Shown in pieces: positions 8,201 through 14,504 of a stretch of DNA of 14,504 nucleotides. The stretch is from Acidobacteriota bacterium (GTDB lineage: Bacteria > Acidobacteriota > Terriglobia > Terriglobales > Acidobacteriaceae). Below the pieces are notes generated by a model. The model did not search any database and had not been told where the DNA came from. It was given only the letters and a program-made list of their open reading frames with translations. Each line of letters opens with the position of its first letter. The first letter of the stretch is position 1. The translations under genes were made by a program, and so were the position numbers. Location: NCBI GenBank assembly GCA_021811745.1, contig JAJZNH010000665.1:1-14504 (forward strand), written 5' to 3'.

Positions 8201-9750
8201 TTGTCCGAGGCCCCGCTGAAGGTAACCGGTTGCCCGGCAACAAAGCTGTTGTTCGCCGTAAGCGTGAGAACGCCCTTCGAGACCGACCATGCCGTCACAT
8301 TGGCGCTGGCGCCGGTCTGCCCGCTTGACACCGCCTGGGTTTGCTGCAGTAACAAAGTGGCGGAGACGCTGCCTACAGAGTGCGGATTCATCTCGACTGT
8401 CTCGAGGCAGGTATTCCCGGCGCTATAGGCGGTCCCCATTGCGCAAGTTCCGCCCGAAATCGCGAAGTCCGAGCTGTTGGCGCCTTCCTGCAGGATGACG
8501 GCGCGTTTGGGCGTGACACTCCCATTAAAGTTGAAGACGACGTTAGCGCCGACAGGGGTGAGCGTCCCAATGGCAGATTGACCGAGTTCCGCATAGCCAA
8601 AGCCGACTTTGGCAACATCCGCCTGACCGTTGATCTGTTTCTGCGTGGTGGGAACATACATCACATTGCGTGCCCAGTCGATGGCCACCTGGCCGTTGGC
8701 TGGCACCGAGGTGAGCATCACGAACGATGAGGTCTGGGGCGTTCCCGAAGGGTTGGGAACCATAACCACGCCCACCTGCTTGTCGCTGATGTACAGGTTG
8801 CCGAAAGAGTCGGTCATCACGCCGGTCACGGCGGGCAGGTTGGGATCAACCCGGGTAAGACATTTGGAGCCCGTGTACGGCGCCTTCGAGGGTACAGGGC
8901 AGTCGCTCGTATATTGTCCGGTGGTGGTCGTCGCGGGAATTTCGTACACGCCCGGTAGGGCCGTGCTGGATCCGTAATCTTCCACAAAGTAAATGTTGCC
9001 CTGGGGATCCTGGGCCACCGAAATCGGCCGGGCCGACAAACCGGTGATCGGGACCCAGTCCCAGCCCTTGGGCGTCGGATTGGACCACGGGCTGTTCACC
9101 AAGAGGCTGTGAAGGGCCGTGCCGTCGGCGCCCCCCTGGGTACCGACAACTAAATTGTCATGGTTGCCGATGGCGATGCCCCAAGGCTGAAACCATCCCG
9201 GAAGTCCGCTTCCCGTCAGATCGGGGACACTGTACTGCGCCCAGGCCTCAGGCTCGTTACCCTTTCCAGAGTTGGTGCAGATGGTGGTCGTGGGATTGCT
9301 GGGCGACAGGTCGTTCGCGCCTCCATCGTTGAGGCCGGTCCAGACGCCTTTGGTAGCGTCCCACGGAAACATCACCATGCAGTTGTTCCAGTTGGCCTCA
9401 AGGTAGAGATTGTTGCCGGGATCGATGGCAATGCCCGGGTTCTGATAGCCACCCCCCAGGCTCGCGCTGGGAGTCGCGGAAGCGAGTGTAATGGCTGGCC
9501 CTCCGTTGGCAGGGAACTCGTACAACGCGCCGTGGACGTAATCCACTACCAGCCAGTCACCGTTCGCGTCCAGTGCCGTCTGCTGGATGGTCCCCCAGCC
9601 GGTGGGATGCGACAGACCAACGGCGGAGGTCGCGGTCACCAGCGGCGTACCCTGACCCATCGCCTGTCCGGAGAGCCAAAGGGCAAACAGCATCAGCATA
9701 AGAGCAACGCCAGCGGGCCGGCGCAATGCGGTGAACGACGTGGTGACCAT
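5242..9750 (-). CDS. Giant secreted NHL-propeller/Ig-like repeat protein with C-terminal two-helix anchor (paralogue 1)
   Basis: The 1502-residue product starts at the ATG at 9750, with GGGAGG ending about 6 nt upstream. Residues 1-32 are a signal peptide (RR n-region, hydrophobic core, cleavage after AMG). Six propeller-like repeats fill about 35-385 (for example DPQGNIYFVEDYG). An anchor-type beta domain at about 390-590 is interrupted at about 480-550 by a module containing VLTLTANNSF and LNGQELTVLPTGLSSSSFQV. A second propeller with six clean NHL blades spans about 600-850 (VAVDAQGNVYVAD, VAVDGAGDVFIAD, AVDSNNNLYVID). A HYDIN/choice-of-anchor-type domain (about 853-965, TNIGNAPLSV), an Ig-like repeat of the Big_3 type (from about 970) and further Ig-like domains follow. 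Helix 1376-1397, RRR 1398-1400, helix 1407-1426 and lipobox-like ITAC with C1427 precede a 75-residue beta-rich tail. No enzymatic motif is seen. It is probably an envelope-anchored binding or adhesion protein; the ligand is unknown. Confidence 0.88.
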   Translation of the reverse strand: MVTTSFTALRRPAGVALMLMLFALWLSGQAMGQGTPLVTATSAVGLSHPTGWGTIQQTALDANGDWLVVDYVHGALYEFPANGGPAITLASATPSASLGGGYQNPGIAIDPGNNLYLEANWNNCMVMFPWDATKGVWTGLNDGGANDLSPSNPTTTICTNSGKGNEPEAWAQYSVPDLTGSGLPGWFQPWGIAIGNHDNLVVGTQGGADGTALHSLLVNSPWSNPTPKGWDWVPITGLSARPISVAQDPQGNIYFVEDYGSSTALPGVYEIPATTTTGQYTSDCPVPSKAPYTGSKCLTRVDPNLPAVTGVMTDSFGNLYISDKQVGVVMVPNPSGTPQTSSFVMLTSVPANGQVAIDWARNVMYVPTTQKQINGQADVAKVGFGYAELGQSAIGTLTPVGANVVFNFNGSVTPKRAVILQEGANSSDFAISGGTCAMGTAYSAGNTCLETVEMNPHSVGSVSATLLLQQTQAVSSGQTGASANVTAWSVSKGVLTLTANNSFVAGQPVTFSGASDKSNLAPLNGQELTVLPTGLSSSSFQVSFSGVPPSTCTSSCPSSGTDTIVVTGEQYVTVASMLLHGTGEGALVQTTPSLESNVGGNLMLPSQVAVDAQGNVYVADAALKEVLEYPAGSGGSSTPNSIGSGLTAPTGVAVDGAGDVFIADSANAAVYEIPAIASLSAPEGQMTLVSGSISGKPLGDNLRLAADSLGDLYICDPANGRVVQIRNFNATGPIAQSETMLTAGFTAPSAVAVDSNNNLYVIDGAKLFEMAGGFGTPVTLLDNLSGATDIAVDPSGAVYVTSAGGTMRIPYVGGALASGSATSVATTVTSPTAVTLDKFGNVYLTDGAAENVHVVQVNGTLTFAPFTSPSQSASLPIAVTNIGNAPLSVTGFTATNPTIDTVSVTDWTTTDINCVGSPIAVGATCQFDVNFSPGAGEQGTLTSQIGLTDDDQNHPFINATGTAASLGGTTTTQTVAPSSEVVNTSVTVTVTPSSTSGTPPTPTGTVSLTYPTWIVKSVNGVQTIVPQADTVTATLDATGKATFALAPVLAGSDSFAAEYIGDRVYGRSTNTAVANVARSAVTGISIPNFPDPTDVDLPFVLAGTGNGTTPYSGVTPFQYNFIMNVSTAAGVPTGTITVMDKVTSCPPGTSISGVGAANCNLPGYATAGGYSGVACPNSIGAGVIPVTNAGTPTGAQASFPTSCLWFVPQGVTYSPVMYTHYIYPVFSGDANFLPLTGSTPTLLQSVRGPVVQITQSGNSASQTVAPTLTVQNGATATVNLTLSSMLGYGAAAYNAQLNATNFPLSLSCDNLPPHAQCAFTYPVPDPNFPSAVDITCPTDTQNSLTNLASGSEQCTPGQVTLTLYTNVSAGTSIGMFAIGTPVTLAAIFGFGMIGLFVRRRAFEKGRMLLMALLMIVGGALAVSITACSTTTLSPQSSLNTPAGSYAMTVTAKSVGSFCSPSPGGAGDNCIVPGSGSSTNNGILVYGSGIQVSLPFYIDVTVH

Positions 9751-9782
9751 ACCATTCCTCCCGAAAAGTTCTTAACCAACTG

Positions 9783-9808
9783 CCGCGAGGTCTTTACCGC
9801 GCTCGCGG
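9783..9808. other. 7-bp hairpin in the gap between the giant genes
   Basis: CCGCGAG and CTCGCGG are perfect inverted arms around a 12-nt loop. It lies about 33 nt upstream of the downstream gene's start codon, in its leader, and could influence translation or mRNA processing. Confidence 0.3.
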
Positions 9809-9829
9809 TTCGAGGCTCTCGCTTTCTTA

Positions 9830-9863
9830 GCTTTCCGGGAACTGCCTCCAATTCCCGGAAAGC
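9830..9863 (-). terminator. Perfect 12-bp hairpin between the giant genes
   Basis: GCTTTCCGGGAA and TTCCCGGAAAGC are exact inverted arms around a 10-nt loop, starting 31 nt after the stop codon of the upstream giant gene. On the minus strand it is followed by TAAGAAAGC, without a T-run. It may partly terminate transcription or protect the upstream mRNA, giving different levels of the two proteins. Confidence 0.4.
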
Positions 9864-9870
9864 ACTGTTT

Positions 9871-9891
9871 TGCTCCACGTGCTCTGGAGCA
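9871..9891 (-). other. 7-bp hairpin right after the upstream giant gene's stop codon
   Basis: TGCTCCA and TGGAGCA pair around a 7-nt loop, beginning 3 nt after the TAG stop at 9895-9897. An overlapping alternative is GTGCTC with GAGCAC. No T-run follows on the minus strand. Confidence 0.3.
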
Positions 9892-9894
9892 CCG

Positions 9895-12800
9895 CTACTG
9901 GATGGAAACCGGCAATGTGAACATGGGTGAGGTCAGCGAGGTCTGCGTCAGGGCCTGCGGATCGTAGGTGATGACTTGCACGTTGTAAGTTCCCTGTGGC
10001 GTCGTCACTTTGGGCGCAGGTGGCGGCGTCGAATATCCGGCGTTCGTGCAAGCGGTAATGCCCATGAAGAGACCGGACAGCATGATCGCGATGCAGATCA
10101 GGGCCATGGAGCGATAGAACCTCCTCCGTCCTGCGATCAGACCCACCAAACCTAATCCGAACAACCCGGCCAGTTCCCAAGGCGACTGTTGGGCGACAGA
10201 AGCCGAGGCGCCACCGTTCACAGCAACATTCGTACTGATGGACATGACAATCGTGGTGGGTGTCGCCCCGCCCACAGCCACGGTGCCCGTGCTCGGATCG
10301 GCGTAGTTGAACGTGCACTCGGAGTACTGGGGTAATGTCGATGGGGGGGTGGTCGGCGCCAGCTTGATGGGCGCATCGGAGGTATTGCATTCCAGACTGA
10401 CGTGGTTGCTACTGAACCCAACCAGCGGCATGAGCGTCAGAGTTACCTGAACGGGTGTCCCAGGCGTGATGCTGACGGTCCCGGAAGGCGCGGTAACCTG
10501 AATGCTGGGACTAATCACCTGGAAAGGAGTCAACGGGATGCTCTGTGGCGCATAATTCACGTCGCCGCTGTACACTGCCGTCAGATTGTAGGAGCCCGTA
10601 CCAATATTCTGCAGCGTGAAGGAGGACACGCCATTGCCGTTCAGCGCAATGGCTCCATTGATGCCCTGGGTTGTGTCAACAGGTTTTCCGTTCTGCATGA
10701 AGGTGATGGTTCCTGTGGGCGATCCCACCGGCGAAGTCACAATCGCCGAGACAAAAGCCGGATTCGTCCAGCCCACATAGGTATTTCCCGCCCACAAGGT
10801 CACGTAGCTTGAATTGAGCGCGCAGGCGTTGACCGTCGTTCCGTTCTGGGTTGTCGTCGAGGGCGTGCCATCCAGATACGTTGTGGTATTCAGGCACTTA
10901 TTGTTGGTCACCGGCACGCCAAGCGTCATGACGGGAATTGCCTGGACGATGGTGAAGGTACCCTTCCCGGCAGCGCCGGCAAAGCAGGGCGAGGTCGCAC
11001 ATGAATTCTGGGTAGCGCCAGCCGTACCGTAGCCGGCGTAGTTCGCGGTCACATTGTAGGTTCCTCCCAGAAGCCCGCTGTAGGTAAAGGTGGCGGATCC
11101 GCTGGCATCCAGGGTCTGGGTCTGCCTGGGCAAATTGCCATTGGCGCTGCCCACAGCAAGCGTCACCGATCCCTGCGGCGTGCCGTAGGTCGGGTCCGCA
11201 GTCACTTGCACCTGAATTGTGTTGCACCCTGGATAGGTCGAGCCTGAGCACCCTGTACCGGTAGTGGGTGTAACCGTGATGACGGCTGACGTCGCCGGCC
11301 GTAGATCCTGAACTACGGTGCCCGATACTGCAATGTTCACGCCGGAGGATGCGTTTGCGGCATTGCTCATGACCGCGATCGACGCGCTCGTGAAACCGAC
11401 GTCAGCCGCCGGAGCTTGCAGGATCATGCCCAGATAGCAGGACCCGCCCGGCGGAGTGGACGTGCTGGAACTGCAGGCCGGAGCGTTTAACGTCGCCGCT
11501 GCTACGGTGTAGTCGCCGGAGTTGGCGCCGGAGACAAGATCGACCGTCGGGTCATCCGAAACCATTAACGGCATGTTGCCCACGTTAAGCACCTGGGCAT
11601 CGACCTCGAAGGGTACATTCGGATTGACCTCTCCGTAGTTGTTGAAGTTGTATGTGCCGCCAATGCCGAGCTGCGCCAACCCTGCGGTTGTCCCGGAGCC
11701 GTACGTCGAATAAACATTCTGGGTTCCGTCGAGCGCCACTCCGAACGGTGTTTGAGGGCTGCTGCCCAGGCCGCCTGTAATCAGAACCGCGTTGTTCGGA
11801 TTCAGCGCTCCCGTGGTGGTGCTATAGGGAATCCACACCAGTCCGCTGGCTTCGGCCACAAAGACAGAACCGGACGGATCCACAGCCAAACCCGTCACCG
11901 GGGTCTGGAGGTTGCTCGCTGCCTTACTCATGCCGCCCCAAGGCATAGAAATCTCATCCAGGTTGCCTGCATCGGCCACCCATACGTTCCCCGAGCTGTC
12001 CGCGGCAATTGCCGTCGGATCGGTGAAGCCGGATCCCAGAGTGATCTGCGGATAGCTTGCCATCATCAGCGCAGTCTGAGGATTGGGTATCTCGACCACC
12101 TGTTTCTTGGTCTCGTCGGCCACAAAGACGTCCCCTTGCCCGTCAACGGCAAGACTCAGATTGCCAGTGCCAAAACCGGAGGCAATCCGCGTTTGCTGCG
12201 ATGTGGCCAATGCTCCGTTTAGGTACGGAATCTCGTAGATGCTGCCGGAGTCCCCGATAAAGAGGTTGCCCACACCATCCACTGCGACACCGGTGGGACC
12301 TGACAACCCGCTGCCCAGAACCTTGCCCGCGGTTGGGCTGGTGGTGCCGGCGGGATATTTCTCGATCGCTTTCAAAGCAGGATCGGCAACATACGTGTTG
12401 CCCCAAAAATCGGCCGCCACCTGCCTGGGATCGTTCAGCCCGGAAGCAATCGACTGAATCGTTGCCGAAGAAACCATGGAGATTGCGGCGCCTTGTCCAG
12501 TACCGGTCAGGTAAGCGTTCCCCCCGGAGATAACGTTGTTGCTGGAGTCGAGCGTCTGCACCGCGCCTTCCACCGAACCCGCTGCCGCGGTGTTCAACTG
12601 CACGTAATACGGGCACCAGTTATAGGCACTGGATGTCGTCATTTGGGAACTGAAGGCCGGATACGAGGTCCCGCCCGCGCACGGTTGCACCGGCTCCGGA
12701 TTGGTCGGCGGTGGACTTGTCAGCATTGGGTTATTGGCGACAGGCTGGAAGTTCGTATTGCTCGGTTGTGCCAGCGCAAATTTGGCCGGTGTAGTCGGCT

Positions 12801-14307
12801 TGTTAAACATGTAGTAAATCGCTTGCGTCTGGTTGATCGAGACCTTAGCCGATGTCGAGCCGCTCGCCCCGGCTGTCAGAAGGTTGGTGGAGATCTGGAA
12901 GGCTGTACTGCTCAAGCCCGTTGCCGAAACGTAGAAACTCATCCCGTTCAGCGGAAAAAGAGGGTCTCCCGATTTTGCCGAGATGGTGACTACCTCGTCT
13001 TCCGTAAAGGAGTTGTCCGCCGTCAGCGTCACCGTGGCTCCCGTCGCATTGACCGAATAGCCTGTGACAGGCACGGAACTTGCGCCGCCCACTGTGGAAG
13101 CACCCAGATTGAGAGCGCCGGGCTTCCACATCACAATCGAGGATGTCAAACAGGTAGCGGTCTGGGTTTGCTGACTCGTGGAATCGCAGGTTGGGCCGTT
13201 CACACCGGGAGGCGCCCAGTTGTTGTTGTAGGTCGTCGCGATCCACAGGAAGCCTCTTGGATCGACCAGCGGCGGGTATCCGCCGTCGACCGGCGATACC
13301 ATCACCGTATCGTTCCAGACAAAGTTCGGACTGGAAGGCGTGCCCTCGTTGGGAATCATGAAAACGCCATCCGCAAGTCCTCCGTACTGGGAATTGTTGG
13401 CGCTCCCAAAATACAGGTTCCCTTGCGGATCGATGTACATGCCGGTAATGCCGTTCCAGTTGCCCTGGTCGATACGCGGCAAAGCCGATTCGGCCGACCC
13501 GTCGCCCTTGCCGACAACGGTGGGAGAACCCGCGGCAATTTCACGGATGCCGTGCACGTTGTTGGGATACGAACCCTGGTTCTCGACGAAATAGACGTTG
13601 CCGGCGTGGTCCACCGCGAGCTGCGAGATCATGGTCTCCATGCCCGTAGCCAAGGCCGTAACATTGCTCACATTGCCCTGCTGATCCACCGTGTACTTAT
13701 AGATCGAACTGGTGCTGGAGGTGCTGACGTAGAAAGTGACACCGTCGTCGCCCACCTGAAGGTCCTGGGGGGGAATGGCTACGGTCTGGCCGCTGCTGTT
13801 GGTGAAGGTGGGGCCCTTCCAAATGTCCGCTTTGGTGAACGTCCACGTTCCCGCGTTGTTATCGTAGGGAACCCGGCAGAATTGGACAGAAGACCCATAA
13901 CGGTCCGTAACGTACATGTTGTCCCACTTGTCGAAGGCGATAGCGGCGTTCCAGTAGGAACCCTTGTACTCCAGAAGCGAGCAATCGGAGGCGGAGGTCT
14001 TGGACGGCTCGGGCCCGACGATCATCGTGGGGGTAGAGGCGCCGGGCGCCATGTCGTAGATCGCGCTTCCGGCAGAATCCAGAAACACCACATTCCCATG
14101 CAATGGGTCGATCTTCATCGAATAGATCTGGATCCATTGGCCGGTACTGCCATGATTGAAGGGAACGACCGAGCCCACCGAAACCTGGGCCGGGGCCTGA
14201 ATCGGCAACTGCGCCTTGGCGGCAACACCCGGCAACAGGCCGGCAAGTAGTACCAGGCACGCGATCCGTGCAACCCTACGAAACACGACTGCAGATTCGA
14301 TGGCCAT
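9895..14307 (-). CDS. Giant secreted NHL-propeller/Ig-like repeat protein with C-terminal two-helix anchor (paralogue 2)
   Basis: The 1470-residue product starts at the ATG at 14307, behind GGGAGGGAG. Residues 1-32 are a clear signal peptide (FRRVAR, hydrophobic core, AKA cleavage site). A first propeller covers about 50-400 (YIDPQGNLYFGSANN, LAVDHAGNVYFVENQG). A small module at about 411-493 (ATVTLTADNSF, LNGMSFYVSATGLSS) interrupts the following anchor-type domain. A six-blade NHL propeller spans about 619-869 (QVAADFWGNTYVADP, VAVDGVGNLFIGD, LAVDGQGDVFVADE). A HYDIN-type domain (about 876-1000, QVLNVGNMPLMVSD) and Ig-like domains at about 1002-1129, 1126-1262 and 1266-1366 follow (SPTGTITFMQNGKP, YNLTAVYSGDVNYAP are typical of Big_3 repeats). 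Helix 1379-1393, RRR 1394-1396, helix 1401-1419 and ITAC with C1420 precede a 50-residue tail. The layout matches the next gene, so they are tandem paralogues and perhaps co-transcribed over 144 bp. No catalytic motif is visible. Confidence 0.88.
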   Translation of the reverse strand: MAIESAVVFRRVARIACLVLLAGLLPGVAAKAQLPIQAPAQVSVGSVVPFNHGSTGQWIQIYSMKIDPLHGNVVFLDSAGSAIYDMAPGASTPTMIVGPEPSKTSASDCSLLEYKGSYWNAAIAFDKWDNMYVTDRYGSSVQFCRVPYDNNAGTWTFTKADIWKGPTFTNSSGQTVAIPPQDLQVGDDGVTFYVSTSSTSSIYKYTVDQQGNVSNVTALATGMETMISQLAVDHAGNVYFVENQGSYPNNVHGIREIAAGSPTVVGKGDGSAESALPRIDQGNWNGITGMYIDPQGNLYFGSANNSQYGGLADGVFMIPNEGTPSSPNFVWNDTVMVSPVDGGYPPLVDPRGFLWIATTYNNNWAPPGVNGPTCDSTSQQTQTATCLTSSIVMWKPGALNLGASTVGGASSVPVTGYSVNATGATVTLTADNSFTEDEVVTISAKSGDPLFPLNGMSFYVSATGLSSTAFQISTNLLTAGASGSTSAKVSINQTQAIYYMFNKPTTPAKFALAQPSNTNFQPVANNPMLTSPPPTNPEPVQPCAGGTSYPAFSSQMTTSSAYNWCPYYVQLNTAAAGSVEGAVQTLDSSNNVISGGNAYLTGTGQGAAISMVSSATIQSIASGLNDPRQVAADFWGNTYVADPALKAIEKYPAGTTSPTAGKVLGSGLSGPTGVAVDGVGNLFIGDSGSIYEIPYLNGALATSQQTRIASGFGTGNLSLAVDGQGDVFVADETKKQVVEIPNPQTALMMASYPQITLGSGFTDPTAIAADSSGNVWVADAGNLDEISMPWGGMSKAASNLQTPVTGLAVDPSGSVFVAEASGLVWIPYSTTTGALNPNNAVLITGGLGSSPQTPFGVALDGTQNVYSTYGSGTTAGLAQLGIGGTYNFNNYGEVNPNVPFEVDAQVLNVGNMPLMVSDDPTVDLVSGANSGDYTVAAATLNAPACSSSTSTPPGGSCYLGMILQAPAADVGFTSASIAVMSNAANASSGVNIAVSGTVVQDLRPATSAVITVTPTTGTGCSGSTYPGCNTIQVQVTADPTYGTPQGSVTLAVGSANGNLPRQTQTLDASGSATFTYSGLLGGTYNVTANYAGYGTAGATQNSCATSPCFAGAAGKGTFTIVQAIPVMTLGVPVTNNKCLNTTTYLDGTPSTTTQNGTTVNACALNSSYVTLWAGNTYVGWTNPAFVSAIVTSPVGSPTGTITFMQNGKPVDTTQGINGAIALNGNGVSSFTLQNIGTGSYNLTAVYSGDVNYAPQSIPLTPFQVISPSIQVTAPSGTVSITPGTPVQVTLTLMPLVGFSSNHVSLECNTSDAPIKLAPTTPPSTLPQYSECTFNYADPSTGTVAVGGATPTTIVMSISTNVAVNGGASASVAQQSPWELAGLFGLGLVGLIAGRRRFYRSMALICIAIMLSGLFMGITACTNAGYSTPPPAPKVTTPQGTYNVQVITYDPQALTQTSLTSPMFTLPVSIQ

Positions 14308-14504
14308 ACACTCCCTCCCACAAGCTCAATCGCAAAATCCCGTTACGAGCGGCTTAACTGCCGGTTCACTTGCGTGGCCCGGAAGGTGGATACCGCACTT
14401 CTTGGTTTTTCCTAACCGGCCGGTCCCCCTCGCCGCCCGCTTCCCGATCCCTCTCCAGGCTTCCGCGTCGCAATTCGCCAGACGCCGCCCGGAAAAAAAC
14501 CCCT
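14308..14504. other. Upstream region of the first giant gene, no gene seen
   Basis: These 197 bp contain the Shine-Dalgarno run GGGAGGGAG just before the start codon at 14307, and a 10-bp palindrome ACCGGCCGGT at 14415-14424. I see no convincing -35/-10 pair, and no coding sequence that I can support. The promoter may lie here in a non-consensus form or beyond the right edge. Confidence 0.4.

Noticed and set aside
12493..14250. Long open frame on the plus strand (585 codons) opposite the first giant gene
   Set aside because: Its Arg/His/Gly-rich product resembles no family, and it mirrors the codon structure of the NHL protein on the other strand.
5242..14307. Repeated short motifs within the giant genes as possible DNA repeats or recombination sites
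   Set aside because: The similarity follows the NHL-blade and Ig-domain protein repeats. I saw no long exact nucleotide repeats, target-site duplications or transposase genes.
14445..14451. CGATCCC half-site near the right edge, resembling half of the LacI operators
   Set aside because: The other half (TTCCC on the left) does not form the inverted partner, so it is only a 7-bp match expected by chance.

Overview
The window reads as a chromosomal piece of a GC-rich, Gram-negative-type bacterium, most likely an Acidobacteriota (Terriglobia, the old subdivision 1). This is an inference from gene style: giant secreted proteins that join NHL beta-propellers to Ig-like repeats and carry a C-terminal two-helix segment are characteristic of that group, and a LacI regulator, ROK kinase and secreted glycosidase beside them fit a soil polysaccharide degrader. 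No rRNA, tRNA, mobile element or CRISPR array is visible. Every supported gene is on the minus strand, so transcription runs from right to left.

Right half (14504 to 5242): two tandem, divergent paralogues of about 1,500 residues each, separated by 144 bp. Each has a Sec signal peptide, a first six-blade propeller, an anchor-type beta domain interrupted by a small inserted module, a second six-blade NHL propeller, a HYDIN/choice-of-anchor-type domain, and Ig-like domains. Each ends with a transmembrane helix, an Arg-Arg-Arg cluster, a second helix closing in a lipobox-like Ile-Thr-Ala-Cys, and a short beta-rich tail. Their function is unknown; they are probably envelope-anchored surface or adhesion proteins. 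The gap between them holds three hairpins, and a perfect 13-bp hairpin follows the second gene.

Left half (about 5090 to 1): a sugar-utilisation locus. A LacI-family repressor is followed by a 278-bp regulatory gap, then a ROK-family sugar kinase and a large secreted clan GH-A glycoside hydrolase that runs off the left edge. The gap contains two copies of a 16-bp LacI-type dyad (13 of 16 identical, 190 bp apart). One copy overlaps a -10-like hexamer just upstream of the kinase, so the repressor probably controls kinase and hydrolase together, perhaps by looping. The model is that the hydrolase cleaves an oligosaccharide outside the cytoplasm, the sugar is imported by a transporter not seen here, the kinase phosphorylates it, and a sugar ligand releases the repressor. 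The sugar cannot be named from the sequence.

The two halves are probably separate transcription units. The most unusual features are the internal helix/Arg/lipobox signature near the C-termini of both giant proteins, the same small module sitting in two different places of the same domain in the two paralogues, and the paired operators.
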